From Verrucomicrobiia bacterium (lineage in GTDB: Bacteria > Verrucomicrobiota > Verrucomicrobiae > Limisphaerales > UBA11358), in NCBI GenBank assembly GCA_030042375.1, contig JASHZU010000159.1, positions 1 to 7,316 of the forward strand: a stretch of DNA of 7,316 bases, written 5' to 3'. The number at the start of each line of letters is the position of its first letter. The first letter of the stretch is position 1. Below the pieces are notes generated by a model, which searched no databases, was not told the origin of the DNA, and saw only the letters and a program-made list of their open reading frames with translations. This document shows, in pieces, positions 1-5,301 of the stretch. A program made the translations under genes and the position numbers.

Positions 1-995
1 TGATTGGTTGTGGAATCATAACTGGCGGTGACACCGGCGGCGGAGCTATTAATGCTGTTGAGGACATCCTGAATGCTTTCCGTACTGGCATCGTAATTAA
101 TCGTAACGCCATTAATCGTGAACGCGCCCTGACCGTTGCCGCCATCCGTAATCGCAGTGGACAAATCAGAATCCGTCATCGTGCCGCCCAACTGCACGTG
201 GCCCAGTGCGGACGTGCTGGTGACGGAGTCCGTGCCGTTGTTATACAACTGCGCGACCTGGAGAAAATTGCTCGTGTCCGCCGCGCTGCCCAGGATGACT
301 TCGCTGTCATCGCTGCTGGCCAGCGTAATTTCATCCGTCGTATCATTGTAGCTCGCTGTAACTTTGCCGTTGGTGGCCGTGGAAATGGCGTTGAAAACAT
401 CCTGCAAAGATTCGGTGGTTGAAACCGTGACGGTATCGCCATCCACTGTGAACGTTCCTGCGGTCACCGGCGTGGCAAAGCCTGCCGTGCCAATCGTCAC
501 ATTGCTCAAGTTACCGCCGGGGGCAAGCACCTGGGCAAGATTAGCTCCATTGACCTGGGTGGCCCCGTTCAATTGGGCGGCCGTAGCCAGTTGCGAAATA
601 TCAAATGTGAAATTACCCAACGTGGCGCTAGTGGCGGCCGTCCCCGTGGCAATATCGGAATTGGAAGATTGAACGGAAGCCGTTTCATAAAGCGACGAAT
701 TTTGCAAATTCTGCACATCAGTCTGGAGTGTGCTGAGGTCACTGGAAATTGTGGTCCAATCCGAATTCTGGGTATTAATGCTGGTCTGTTCATCCTCCCA
801 TTGTGTTTCCGGCGCAGCCTCCGCCTCAGCAAGCTCCTGGACAATAGTTTGCCAATCAACTCCCGAGGCCACGCCTGCTATGGCCAAGTCCGGCGAATCG
901 TCGGTTGTGGTTTGCAGATTTCCGGTAGTGGGCAAATCGCCTGAAGACAAGATATTTGACAACAACGAGGAACCTGAACTTATCGTATTTGACAT
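1..995 (-). CDS. fliD: Flagellar hook-associated protein 2 (filament cap FliD), C-terminus cut by window edge
   Basis: 331 complete codons read on the minus strand from ATG at 993-995 without a stop, running off the left edge. Residues 39-48 (IAGVASGVDW), continuing into an acidic helix with VQELAEAEAAPE and a Gln/Ser/Leu-rich coiled-coil stretch, match the FliD N-terminal signature (GLxSGLDxxxIVxxLMxxE). Two flagellin_IN-like motifs follow: FTVDGDTVTV to VTASY at about residues 182-216, and FTINGVTINY to the edge from residue 292. FliD caps the growing filament and helps flagellin fold after secretion through the flagellar export apparatus. It lies downstream of flagellin on the same strand, a common arrangement. 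Odd points: about 38 low-complexity Ser/Thr residues precede the signature, where FliD proteins usually have only a few, and no clear Shine-Dalgarno precedes the ATG. A later TTG start (residues 11-12) cannot be excluded. Product call is firm; the exact start is less so. Confidence 0.9.
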   Translation of the reverse strand, partial: MSNTISSGSSLLSNILSSGDLPTTGNLQTTTDDSPDLAIAGVASGVDWQTIVQELAEAEAAPETQWEDEQTSINTQNSDWTTISSDLSTLQTDVQNLQNSSLYETASVQSSNSDIATGTAATSATLGNFTFDISQLATAAQLNGATQVNGANLAQVLAPGGNLSNVTIGTAGFATPVTAGTFTVDGDTVTVSTTESLQDVFNAISTATNGKVTASYNDTTDEITLASSDDSEVILGSAADTSNFLQVAQLYNNGTDSVTSTSALGHVQLGGTMTDSDLSTAITDGGNGQGAFTINGVTINYDASTESIQDVLNSINSSAAGVTASYDSTTN

Positions 996-998
996 ATT

Positions 999-1025
999 TT
1001 AACGCTCTACTTTTGTCTTCATTTA
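999..1025 (-). promoter_or_regulatory. Weak sigma-28-like element in front of fliD
   Basis: On the minus strand TAAA (1022-1025) is followed after exactly 15 nt by AGCGTTAA (999-1006), which agrees at 5 of 8 positions with the -10 consensus GCCGATAA. The geometry is right, but the -10 would end only 3 nt before the fliD ATG. Transcription would then begin at or inside the start codon, giving a leaderless message or meaning that this is a chance match. Confidence 0.22.
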
Positions 1026-1067
1026 ACGACTACCGATTGCCTTGCCAACCCCATTTTATAGCCAAAG

Positions 1068-1095
1068 CTCGGACGGCGCTTACGCGCCGTCCGAG
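1068..1095 (-). terminator. Stem-loop terminator after the flagellin gene
   Basis: A perfect 12-bp GC-rich stem (CTCGGACGGCGC paired with GCGCCGTCCGAG) closes a 4-nt loop, 45 nt beyond the flagellin stop codon. On the minus strand it is followed by CTTTGGCTATAAAAT, a poor but T-containing tail; on the plus strand no T-run follows. It probably ends or attenuates the flagellin transcript before fliD, lowering cap expression relative to filament. The weak T-tract leaves open an mRNA-stabilising role instead. Confidence 0.65.
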
Positions 1096-1139
1096 GTAAT
1101 CACTATTCAACTAATTGACAACTGCTCTAACCGAACTCG

Positions 1140-1952
1140 TTAACCCGTGATGAGTTTCAGCGCGAGGTCGGGAACCGCGTTGGCCTGAGCCAACATCGCC
1201 GTGCCCGCTTGCACGAGGATGTTTGCCTGGGCGTACTGCGTACTCGCCGTAGCCACGTCCACGTCCATAATCGTGCTGTTCGCGGCCGACAGGTTGTTGT
1301 TCAGCGTTGACAATTGATTGCTGTAATCGTTCAGCGTTTCTTCGTTCGTACCAATCGTGCCGCTGTCCGTCGCCAACTGCGAGATGGCGCTCGTCACGTC
1401 CGTCAACGCCTGCGTAGCGTTGGTCAGAACGCTAGCGGTGGTGAGCGTGGTGAACGTCGTGGAAGTGGAAAGGTTAACACCTCCCATCGTGAACGTGTCG
1501 CCACTGGCGTCAATCGTGATGTTGAAGCTGTCACCCGTGAACAGGCTGACACCATTGAAGCTCTGGTTGCCCACGCTGGTCACGTAGGATGCCAAAGTAT
1601 TGAACTCGTTTTGATAGAGCTGGATGTCCGCGCTGGACTTGGTTACGTCTTGCGCTTGAACAGCCAGTTCGCTCATACGATCCAGGGCCGATGTGACCTG
1701 CTGGATGTAGCCATCCTGCGTTTGGTTGAACGAAAGGGCGTCAGCAATATTATTTGACGCCGCTGTATTTTCGCCCTCCTGGGCAACCAGGCTCATTGAG
1801 ACAGCCAGACCCGCGCTATCATCGGACGGCGAAGTGACCTTCGAACCGGATGACAACTGGGCCAGCGCGGTGCTCAACATTTGATTGGACTGCTCCAGAT
1901 ACTGGGCGGTTGTTTCTGCTGACAGGTTTGTATTGATTACCATTCCACTCAT
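1140..1952 (-). CDS. fliC: Flagellin (short type, 270 residues)
   Basis: Structural subunit of the flagellar filament, exported through the flagellar type III system. The N-terminal D0/D1 region (about residues 4-140) carries the flagellin signature LSSGSKVTSPSDDSAGLAVS at 33-52 and the D1 helix LDRMSELAVQAQD at 90-102. The C-terminal D1/D0 region ends ILVQAGTAMLAQANAVPDLA then LKLITG. The variable centre is only about 45 Thr/Ser-rich residues, so outer D2/D3 domains are absent, and there is no cysteine. The reading frame stays open upstream for 45 more codons, but the ATG at 1950-1952 is chosen because GGAAAGAG lies 6 nt before it and the conserved MVINTNLSA begins three residues later. Expression is probably set by the sigma-28-type promoter at 2097-2123 and by the CsrA-type hairpins in the leader. 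Arg92 and Glu116 match positions used by TLR5 in proteobacterial flagellins (family knowledge). Confidence 0.96.
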   Translation of the reverse strand: MSGMVINTNLSAETTAQYLEQSNQMLSTALAQLSSGSKVTSPSDDSAGLAVSMSLVAQEGENTAASNNIADALSFNQTQDGYIQQVTSALDRMSELAVQAQDVTKSSADIQLYQNEFNTLASYVTSVGNQSFNGVSLFTGDSFNITIDASGDTFTMGGVNLSTSTTFTTLTTASVLTNATQALTDVTSAISQLATDSGTIGTNEETLNDYSNQLSTLNNNLSAANSTIMDVDVATASTQYAQANILVQAGTAMLAQANAVPDLALKLITG

Positions 1953-1957
1953 ATATA

Positions 1958-1972
1958 ACTCTTTCCGTGAGT
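1958..1972 (-). promoter_or_regulatory. Shine-Dalgarno of flagellin inside a GGA hairpin (possible CsrA site)
   Basis: On the minus strand ACTC and GAGT can pair around the loop ACGGAAA; the Shine-Dalgarno GGAAAGAG occupies 1959-1966, 6 nt from the ATG. A GGA exposed in a small loop and overlapping the ribosome site is the usual position for CsrA-mediated repression. The four-pair stem is weak by itself, so its role rests on the much better upstream hairpin 41 nt away. Confidence 0.5.
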
Positions 1973-1997
1973 CGCCCCGTAAAGGGCATTGTATTTG

Positions 1998-2015
1998 CGC
2001 AACATCCATGTTGCG
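1998..2015 (-). promoter_or_regulatory. CsrA/RsmA-type binding hairpin in the flagellin leader
   Basis: The minus-strand RNA reads CGCAACAUGGAUGUUGCG: a 6-bp stem with the hexaloop AUGGAU, or 8 bp if the A-U pairs close. It contains ACAUGGAUGU, a full match to the published CsrA core ACANGGANGU, and the loop fits the preferred ANGGAN form. It lies 46 nt before the flagellin ATG. Binding here together with the Shine-Dalgarno hairpin would block translation. No csrA or fliW gene is in the window. Confidence 0.6.
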
Positions 2016-2062
2016 GGTACACCATTTAAAGGGCGGCACACCGTTATCCCTGCTGGCTCTTA

Positions 2063-2080
2063 ATGGCGGCCAACCGCCAT
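2063..2080 (-). promoter_or_regulatory. Hairpin near the 5' end of the flagellin leader
   Basis: ATGGCGG and CCGCCAT form a perfect 7-bp stem with a 4-nt loop, about 10 nt after the predicted transcription start. No T-run follows, so it is not a terminator. It may protect the 5' end of an abundant message. A smaller GCCC/GGGC hairpin sits at 1974-1987, just before the Shine-Dalgarno. Confidence 0.4.
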
Positions 2081-2096
2081 GTCTCACGACATCTCG

Positions 2097-2123
2097 TTAT
2101 CGGAACAACCGATTCCGACTTAA
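2097..2123 (-). promoter_or_regulatory. Sigma-28 (FliA)-type promoter of the flagellin gene
   Basis: The minus strand reads TTAAGTCG, 11 nt, then TCCGATAA. The -10 box matches GCCGATAA at 7 of 8 positions, the -35 resembles TAAAGTTT, and the spacing is exactly that of the class-3 flagellar consensus. Transcription would start near 2090, giving a leader of about 138 nt. This fits known late-flagellar control, where FliA is released after hook completion. Confidence 0.72.
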
Positions 2124-2322
2124 ATTGTTTCTGTTCACCGGGAAGAGCATTCAAGATGCCGTTACTCGAATCGTGGTTTTTTCCTTTATCGGGCGATTTT
2201 GCAAAAATCACTCAAAACGAATTGATAATCAGGCGCTTAAATCGGAACGGTAAAATGAAAGATTTCAACCAGTAATCAGAATAGCTAATTATGACAGGCA
2301 AGCAGAAAAGGATGGGTTCAAC
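2124..2322. other. Gene-free spacer between flagellin promoter and tRNA-Asn
   Basis: No convincing coding frame, RNA or repeat was found on either strand. It is AT-richer than its surroundings. On the minus strand it receives any read-through from the tRNA gene, but no hairpin with a T-tract was seen after the tRNA. Confidence 0.5.
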
Positions 2323-2397
2323 TGGCTCCAGAGGTAGGATTCGAACCTACAACCAGCCGGTTAACAGCCGGCTGCTCTACCATTGAGCTACTCTGGA
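2323..2397 (-). tRNA. tRNA-Asn (anticodon GTT)
   Basis: A complete cloverleaf reads on the minus strand: acceptor TCCAGAG pairs with CTCTGGA, the D-arm is GCTC/GAGC, the anticodon stem GCCGG/CCGGC encloses loop CTGTTAA with anticodon GTT, and the T-arm GTAGG/CCTAC encloses TTCGAAT. A discriminator G and an encoded CCA end follow. It inserts asparagine at AAC/AAU codons. It stands alone with its own promoter just upstream. No integrase or repeated tRNA end in the window suggests use as an attachment site. Confidence 0.97.
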
Positions 2398-2413
2398 ACC
2401 CTAACGGACGGAC

Positions 2414-2442
2414 AATTTACAAATTGCGCATCTTTCCGTCAA
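2414..2442 (-). promoter_or_regulatory. Sigma-70 promoter of tRNA-Asn
   Basis: On the minus strand TTGACG (2437-2442) is followed after 17 nt by TAAATT (2414-2419), which matches the housekeeping consensus at 5/6 and 4/6 positions with ideal spacing. The -10 overlaps a 6-bp inverted repeat, CAATTT-AC-AAATTG (2413-2426). Start of transcription is expected about 10 nt before the mature tRNA end. Confidence 0.6.
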
Positions 2443-2706
2443 TTTGTTTTCAAACCGATTCTGCTCAAGAAAAAAAATTTTGGTCACCCTTTGTACGTTA
2501 TTGGAACGCTGTTCAAAACATGGAACAGAAAAAGTCAAATGGTCACCGCGAATATCCCATGCTTTTACACCCGGAAAAACCGCCTTAAACACCTAAGTCA
2601 TTGATTTTCAATTAACTGTGATAAATTCATTAAAACTGCATATATATGCGACAATTTGACTTGGCTCACTTCCTGCTCAATTCCCGGCCATAGGTATCAT
2701 GAAACC
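2443..2706. other. Gene-free region upstream of the Roadblock/MglA gene cluster
   Basis: No coding frame here looks real. It probably holds the promoter of the plus-strand cluster: the best, still weak, candidate is TTGATT (2601-2606) with TAAATT (2622-2627) at a short 15-nt spacing. Other structure: TGGTCACC occurs twice (2481-2488, 2540-2547) around a dyad CTGTTC-N8-GAACAG (2509-2528), and GCATATATATGC (2638-2649) is a 12-bp perfect palindrome. Any of these could be an operator, but nothing identifies the regulator. Confidence 0.4.
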
Positions 2707-4590
2707 ATGAGTGCGTTGGCTAACAACTTCAAAACGAAATTTGCCGGTTTGCTTCGAGGAATGCTTCGCCGCATGGATGGCGACGAAGAATCCGGCCCAC
2801 AAGTAGCGCGTCCGGTAGCAGCGTCCGCGCCTCCACCTGCAGCGACTGCCCCCGTAGCCGCGCCTCCGCCCCCGGTCGTTGAGGCACCGGCACCGGCGCC
2901 AATGCCGGTTCGATCCGCAAACATGTCCGAACTGGAGATGCCGCTCCTGCCGATTTTGGAAAAATTGCCGCCGGACCTTCGTTCAAAATGGGTGAGTGGC
3001 GGAATTAATTTATCGCAAGCCAGCATTTGTATCTCCGTAGAAAAAGTATTGCCTCAACTGGCGCTGGGTACGGTCAAAATTACCTTTGGCGAATTGCGCC
3101 AGGCCGCCCCTGACCTTTTTCGCGCGGGCCAGGAATATGATTCTCTTCCGATTGTGCTGCCGCTGAACGACGTGCTTGCCCGATTGAACCCAGCGCTGCT
3201 TGCGCGCAGCGCAGGGCAAAGGACCATGGCTCCGCCCCCCGAAATCGCCGGGCCATTTGGCAGCGGACCGCAGGGGGTCGCGGGCGTTGCCTTTACTAAT
3301 ACGCCTCTCAAACAGGCGCCCACACCGTCAACTACTCATTTCCTTAGAAAAACAGCGCCGCCACCTGAAACCGTCAAGGTAGCCGTGCCGACGCCGGTTA
3401 CGCCGCCGCCGCCGTTTCAGCGCACCACTGCGCCGGTGCCGACCGCACCCGCACCGATGCCGCCACGGGTTACTACACCGATACCTATGCCGCAAGCACC
3501 TGCTCCCGCACGGTCGCCCCTACCGACGCCTGTGCCGCAAGTGCCTGCCCAGGTGCGACCGTCTATGCCGACGCCCATAACGCCGCTGGCTCCAGCGCCC
3601 GTGGCATCGCCGGTTCCATCTCGTGCTCAGGTTCCACCTCCGGCCCCTGCGCCAACTCCGATTCCATTTACAAAACCGGCTGCACCCGCACCGGCGCCGG
3701 TTGCCTCAGCGGATATTGCTACCTTGCCCCTACAACTGATCGCGCTGGCGGAAAGCTGGCCCGAGACCTTGCGCGCGGAAATCGTACAATCCAATTTGGC
3801 TGGAGCTCAGGTCGCGTTACCGGTTCATCTTGTCGAACCGGCACTCAAACGCGGACGGGTGGTTTTCCCCTGGCACCAGTTGCGTGCATGGATCCGCCCA
3901 CTACCGCCGGGCCCTTCCATCCATGATTCGATGGAACTGGAACTGCCCCTGAAAGTTCTCGCCCCCCTGTTTCTGCCGCGGCAGAAGCCCGAGGCCAAAC
4001 AACGGCTCCAAGCGTCGCTGCCGCCGTCGTCGGTTCCGAATTTGTTTTTCGGTTTTCCGCAACCGCAGCCCGAGGAGATGGCCGCTCCGCTCAATGCGCC
4101 GGATATTGTTCCCCTGGTCAAACCCGCAGACGCGAAAATAGCCGAGACGGATTATTATGTCTGGGGCGACGGAAACGAAGCGCCGCGCGTGGATGAAACG
4201 GATTATAAACGTCCCCAAACACCCGCGACTGATTTTACCAGCCGTCGCGCTATGCCGAACGAAATCATTGGACGCACGATAGCATTGCCCGGTGTTATCG
4301 GCGCTATCATCGCTTTGCCCGATGGTTTGAAAGTGGCACACCAACTTCCACCCGAACTAAATGCGGACACGGTTGCCGCCTTTTTGCCGCAACTGTTTAG
4401 CCGCGTCAGCCAATGCTCCAAGGAACTGCGCATGGGCGAATTGAACAACCTGAATTTCACGATTGGCAATGTCCCATGGAAAATTTTCCGTGTGAACGCG
4501 GTTTATTTTGCCGCGTTTGGCCGCGCTGGCGAGCCGTTGCCGACTGCGCAACTGGCCCAACTGGCCGCTGAACTCGATAGAAAGAAATAA
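2707..4590 (+). CDS. Proline-rich protein with duplicated unknown domain and C-terminal Roadblock/LC7 domain
   Basis: 627 residues, not recognised as a named protein. Order: a basic N-terminal helix (about 1-22), a short Pro/Ala stretch, domain A (about 78-166), a long Pro/Ala linker (about 167-338), domain B (about 340-423), an acidic tail with repeated TD[YF] motifs (about 462-515), and a Roadblock/LC7-type domain (about 516-622: LPGVIGAIIALPDGLKVAH, later IGNVPWKIFRVNAVYFAAFG). Domains A and B are diverged copies sharing the pattern LPx-LR...A...V.P.L..G.V...LR...LPL..VL..L.P. No signal peptide or membrane segment, so probably cytosolic. The stop is 2 nt before the mglA ATG, so co-translation and physical partnership with that GTPase are likely; Roadblock domains of MglB bind MglA and stimulate GTP hydrolysis. 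Start: ATG 2707; the frame continues to a TTG at 2656, but the extension looks random. The Shine-Dalgarno is weak. Confidence 0.85.
   Translation: MSALANNFKTKFAGLLRGMLRRMDGDEESGPQVARPVAASAPPPAATAPVAAPPPPVVEAPAPAPMPVRSANMSELEMPLLPILEKLPPDLRSKWVSGGINLSQASICISVEKVLPQLALGTVKITFGELRQAAPDLFRAGQEYDSLPIVLPLNDVLARLNPALLARSAGQRTMAPPPEIAGPFGSGPQGVAGVAFTNTPLKQAPTPSTTHFLRKTAPPPETVKVAVPTPVTPPPPFQRTTAPVPTAPAPMPPRVTTPIPMPQAPAPARSPLPTPVPQVPAQVRPSMPTPITPLAPAPVASPVPSRAQVPPPAPAPTPIPFTKPAAPAPAPVASADIATLPLQLIALAESWPETLRAEIVQSNLAGAQVALPVHLVEPALKRGRVVFPWHQLRAWIRPLPPGPSIHDSMELELPLKVLAPLFLPRQKPEAKQRLQASLPPSSVPNLFFGFPQPQPEEMAAPLNAPDIVPLVKPADAKIAETDYYVWGDGNEAPRVDETDYKRPQTPATDFTSRRAMPNEIIGRTIALPGVIGAIIALPDGLKVAHQLPPELNADTVAAFLPQLFSRVSQCSKELRMGELNNLNFTIGNVPWKIFRVNAVYFAAFGRAGEPLPTAQLAQLAAELDRKK
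3490..3579 (+). repeat. 45-bp tandem repeat (two copies) in the proline-rich linker
   Basis: Two adjacent in-frame 45-bp units encode PQAPAPARSPLPTPV and PQVPAQVRPSMPTPI (residues 262-291). A more diverged unit, APAPMPPRVTTPIPM, lies directly before. It points to growth of the linker by local duplication, so linker length may differ between strains. Confidence 0.6.
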
Positions 4591-4592
4591 TT

Positions 4593-5213
4593 ATGGCTAT
4601 CATCAATCAAGCAACCAAAGAGCTGCAGGTGAAGATCGTTTATTACGGTCCCGCCATGGGCGGCAAAACCACCAACCTGGTGCAGGTCCACGACCATGTC
4701 CAAACCGCCGCGGGCAACAAAGGCAAGCTGGTTTCCCTCGCGACCAGTTCGGATCGTACTTTGTTCTTCGACTTTCTACCCATCGAGGCCATGACGATTC
4801 GCGGATTTAAAACCAAATTCCAGCTCTACACTGTGCCCGGGCAGGTCATTTACAACACCACCCGCCAGCTTGTTTTGCGCGGCGTAGATGGGATTGTTTT
4901 TGTGGCAGACTCGCAGTACGAAAAAATGCCGGAGAATGTCGAAAGTTTCCAAAATCTCGTGGACAACCTCGCTTCGCTCAAGCTGGATCTCGATGAGATT
5001 CCTTATGTGCTGCAATATAACAAGCGGGACCTGCCCAATGTCGCGCCCATCGAATACATGGAATTTTTGCTGAATAATCGCGACGTGCAGGTACCGTCGT
5101 TTTCCGCCACCGCCCACAAATGTGAAGGCGTTTTCGAAACCCTGAACATGATTACGCGCCTGCTCCTCCACAAATTTATCAATCAAAACGCGTCACAACC
5201 GCAATACGCATGA
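4593..5213 (+). CDS. mglA: MglA-type Ras-like small GTPase
   Basis: 206 residues, close to Myxococcus xanthus MglA (about 195). Nucleotide-binding motifs are all visible: P-loop GPAMGGKTT at 19-27, switch I SDRTLFFDFLP at 53-63, the MglA-type switch II YTVPGQVIYN at 79-88 with TVPGQ in place of DxxGQ, VFVADSQ at 102-108, NKRD at 143-146 for guanine recognition, and SAT at 171-173. MglA cycles between GTP and GDP states to set cell polarity and direct motility machinery; MglB-type Roadblock proteins act on it. Here a Roadblock fusion protein ends 2 nt upstream and an MglB-like gene follows, so all partners are probably in one transcript. Ala21 replaces the Gly at the Ras Gly12-equivalent position as I recall the M. 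xanthus sequence. The Shine-Dalgarno (GAAAG) is weak and lies in the upstream coding sequence. The function controlled here (gliding, pili, flagella or other) cannot be told. Confidence 0.95.
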   Translation: MAIINQATKELQVKIVYYGPAMGGKTTNLVQVHDHVQTAAGNKGKLVSLATSSDRTLFFDFLPIEAMTIRGFKTKFQLYTVPGQVIYNTTRQLVLRGVDGIVFVADSQYEKMPENVESFQNLVDNLASLKLDLDEIPYVLQYNKRDLPNVAPIEYMEFLLNNRDVQVPSFSATAHKCEGVFETLNMITRLLLHKFINQNASQPQYA

Positions 5214-5249
5214 AAAATCCAATGCCAGGTGGCAGGAAGGGTAATTCCC

Positions 5250-5270
5250 GGCACGATTTTGTCTCGTGCC
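5250..5270 (+). other. Stem-loop between mglA and mglB-like gene
   Basis: GGCACGA (5250-5256) pairs with TCGTGCC (5264-5270) around a 7-nt loop, 37 nt after the mglA stop codon. No T-run follows on either strand, so an intrinsic terminator is unlikely. It may stabilise the upstream message or tune expression of the third gene. Confidence 0.35.
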
Positions 5271-5301
5271 CGCGGCCGTCCATCAGCCACGTCTTTTGAA
5301 T

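Noticed and set aside
1043..1067. Sigma-70 promoter for fliD using TATAAA at 1055-1060
   Set aside because: The -35 position falls inside the terminator stem and has no resemblance to TTGACA.
1953..2087. In-frame 45-codon extension of flagellin to an upstream ATG
   Set aside because: The extension is unlike any flagellin N-terminus, lies in the predicted untranslated leader, and a good Shine-Dalgarno with correct spacing marks the ATG at 1950-1952.
1885..2253. Plus-strand open frame of 122 codons opposite the flagellin leader
   Set aside because: It runs antisense across the start of flagellin, its leader and its promoter, with no recognisable domain or ribosome site.
2323..2397. tRNA-Asn as an integration site for a mobile element
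   Set aside because: No integrase and no second copy of the tRNA 3' end was found in the window.
2504..2528. LexA-type SOS operator
   Set aside because: GAAC/GTTC arms are present, but the spacings (3 and 8) do not fit the GAAC-N4-GTTC or TGTTC-N4-GAACA patterns I know, and no SOS gene is adjacent.
2656..2706. TTG start extending the Roadblock fusion by 17 residues
   Set aside because: The added residues look random and no Shine-Dalgarno precedes the TTG; ATG 2707 begins a plausible basic helix.
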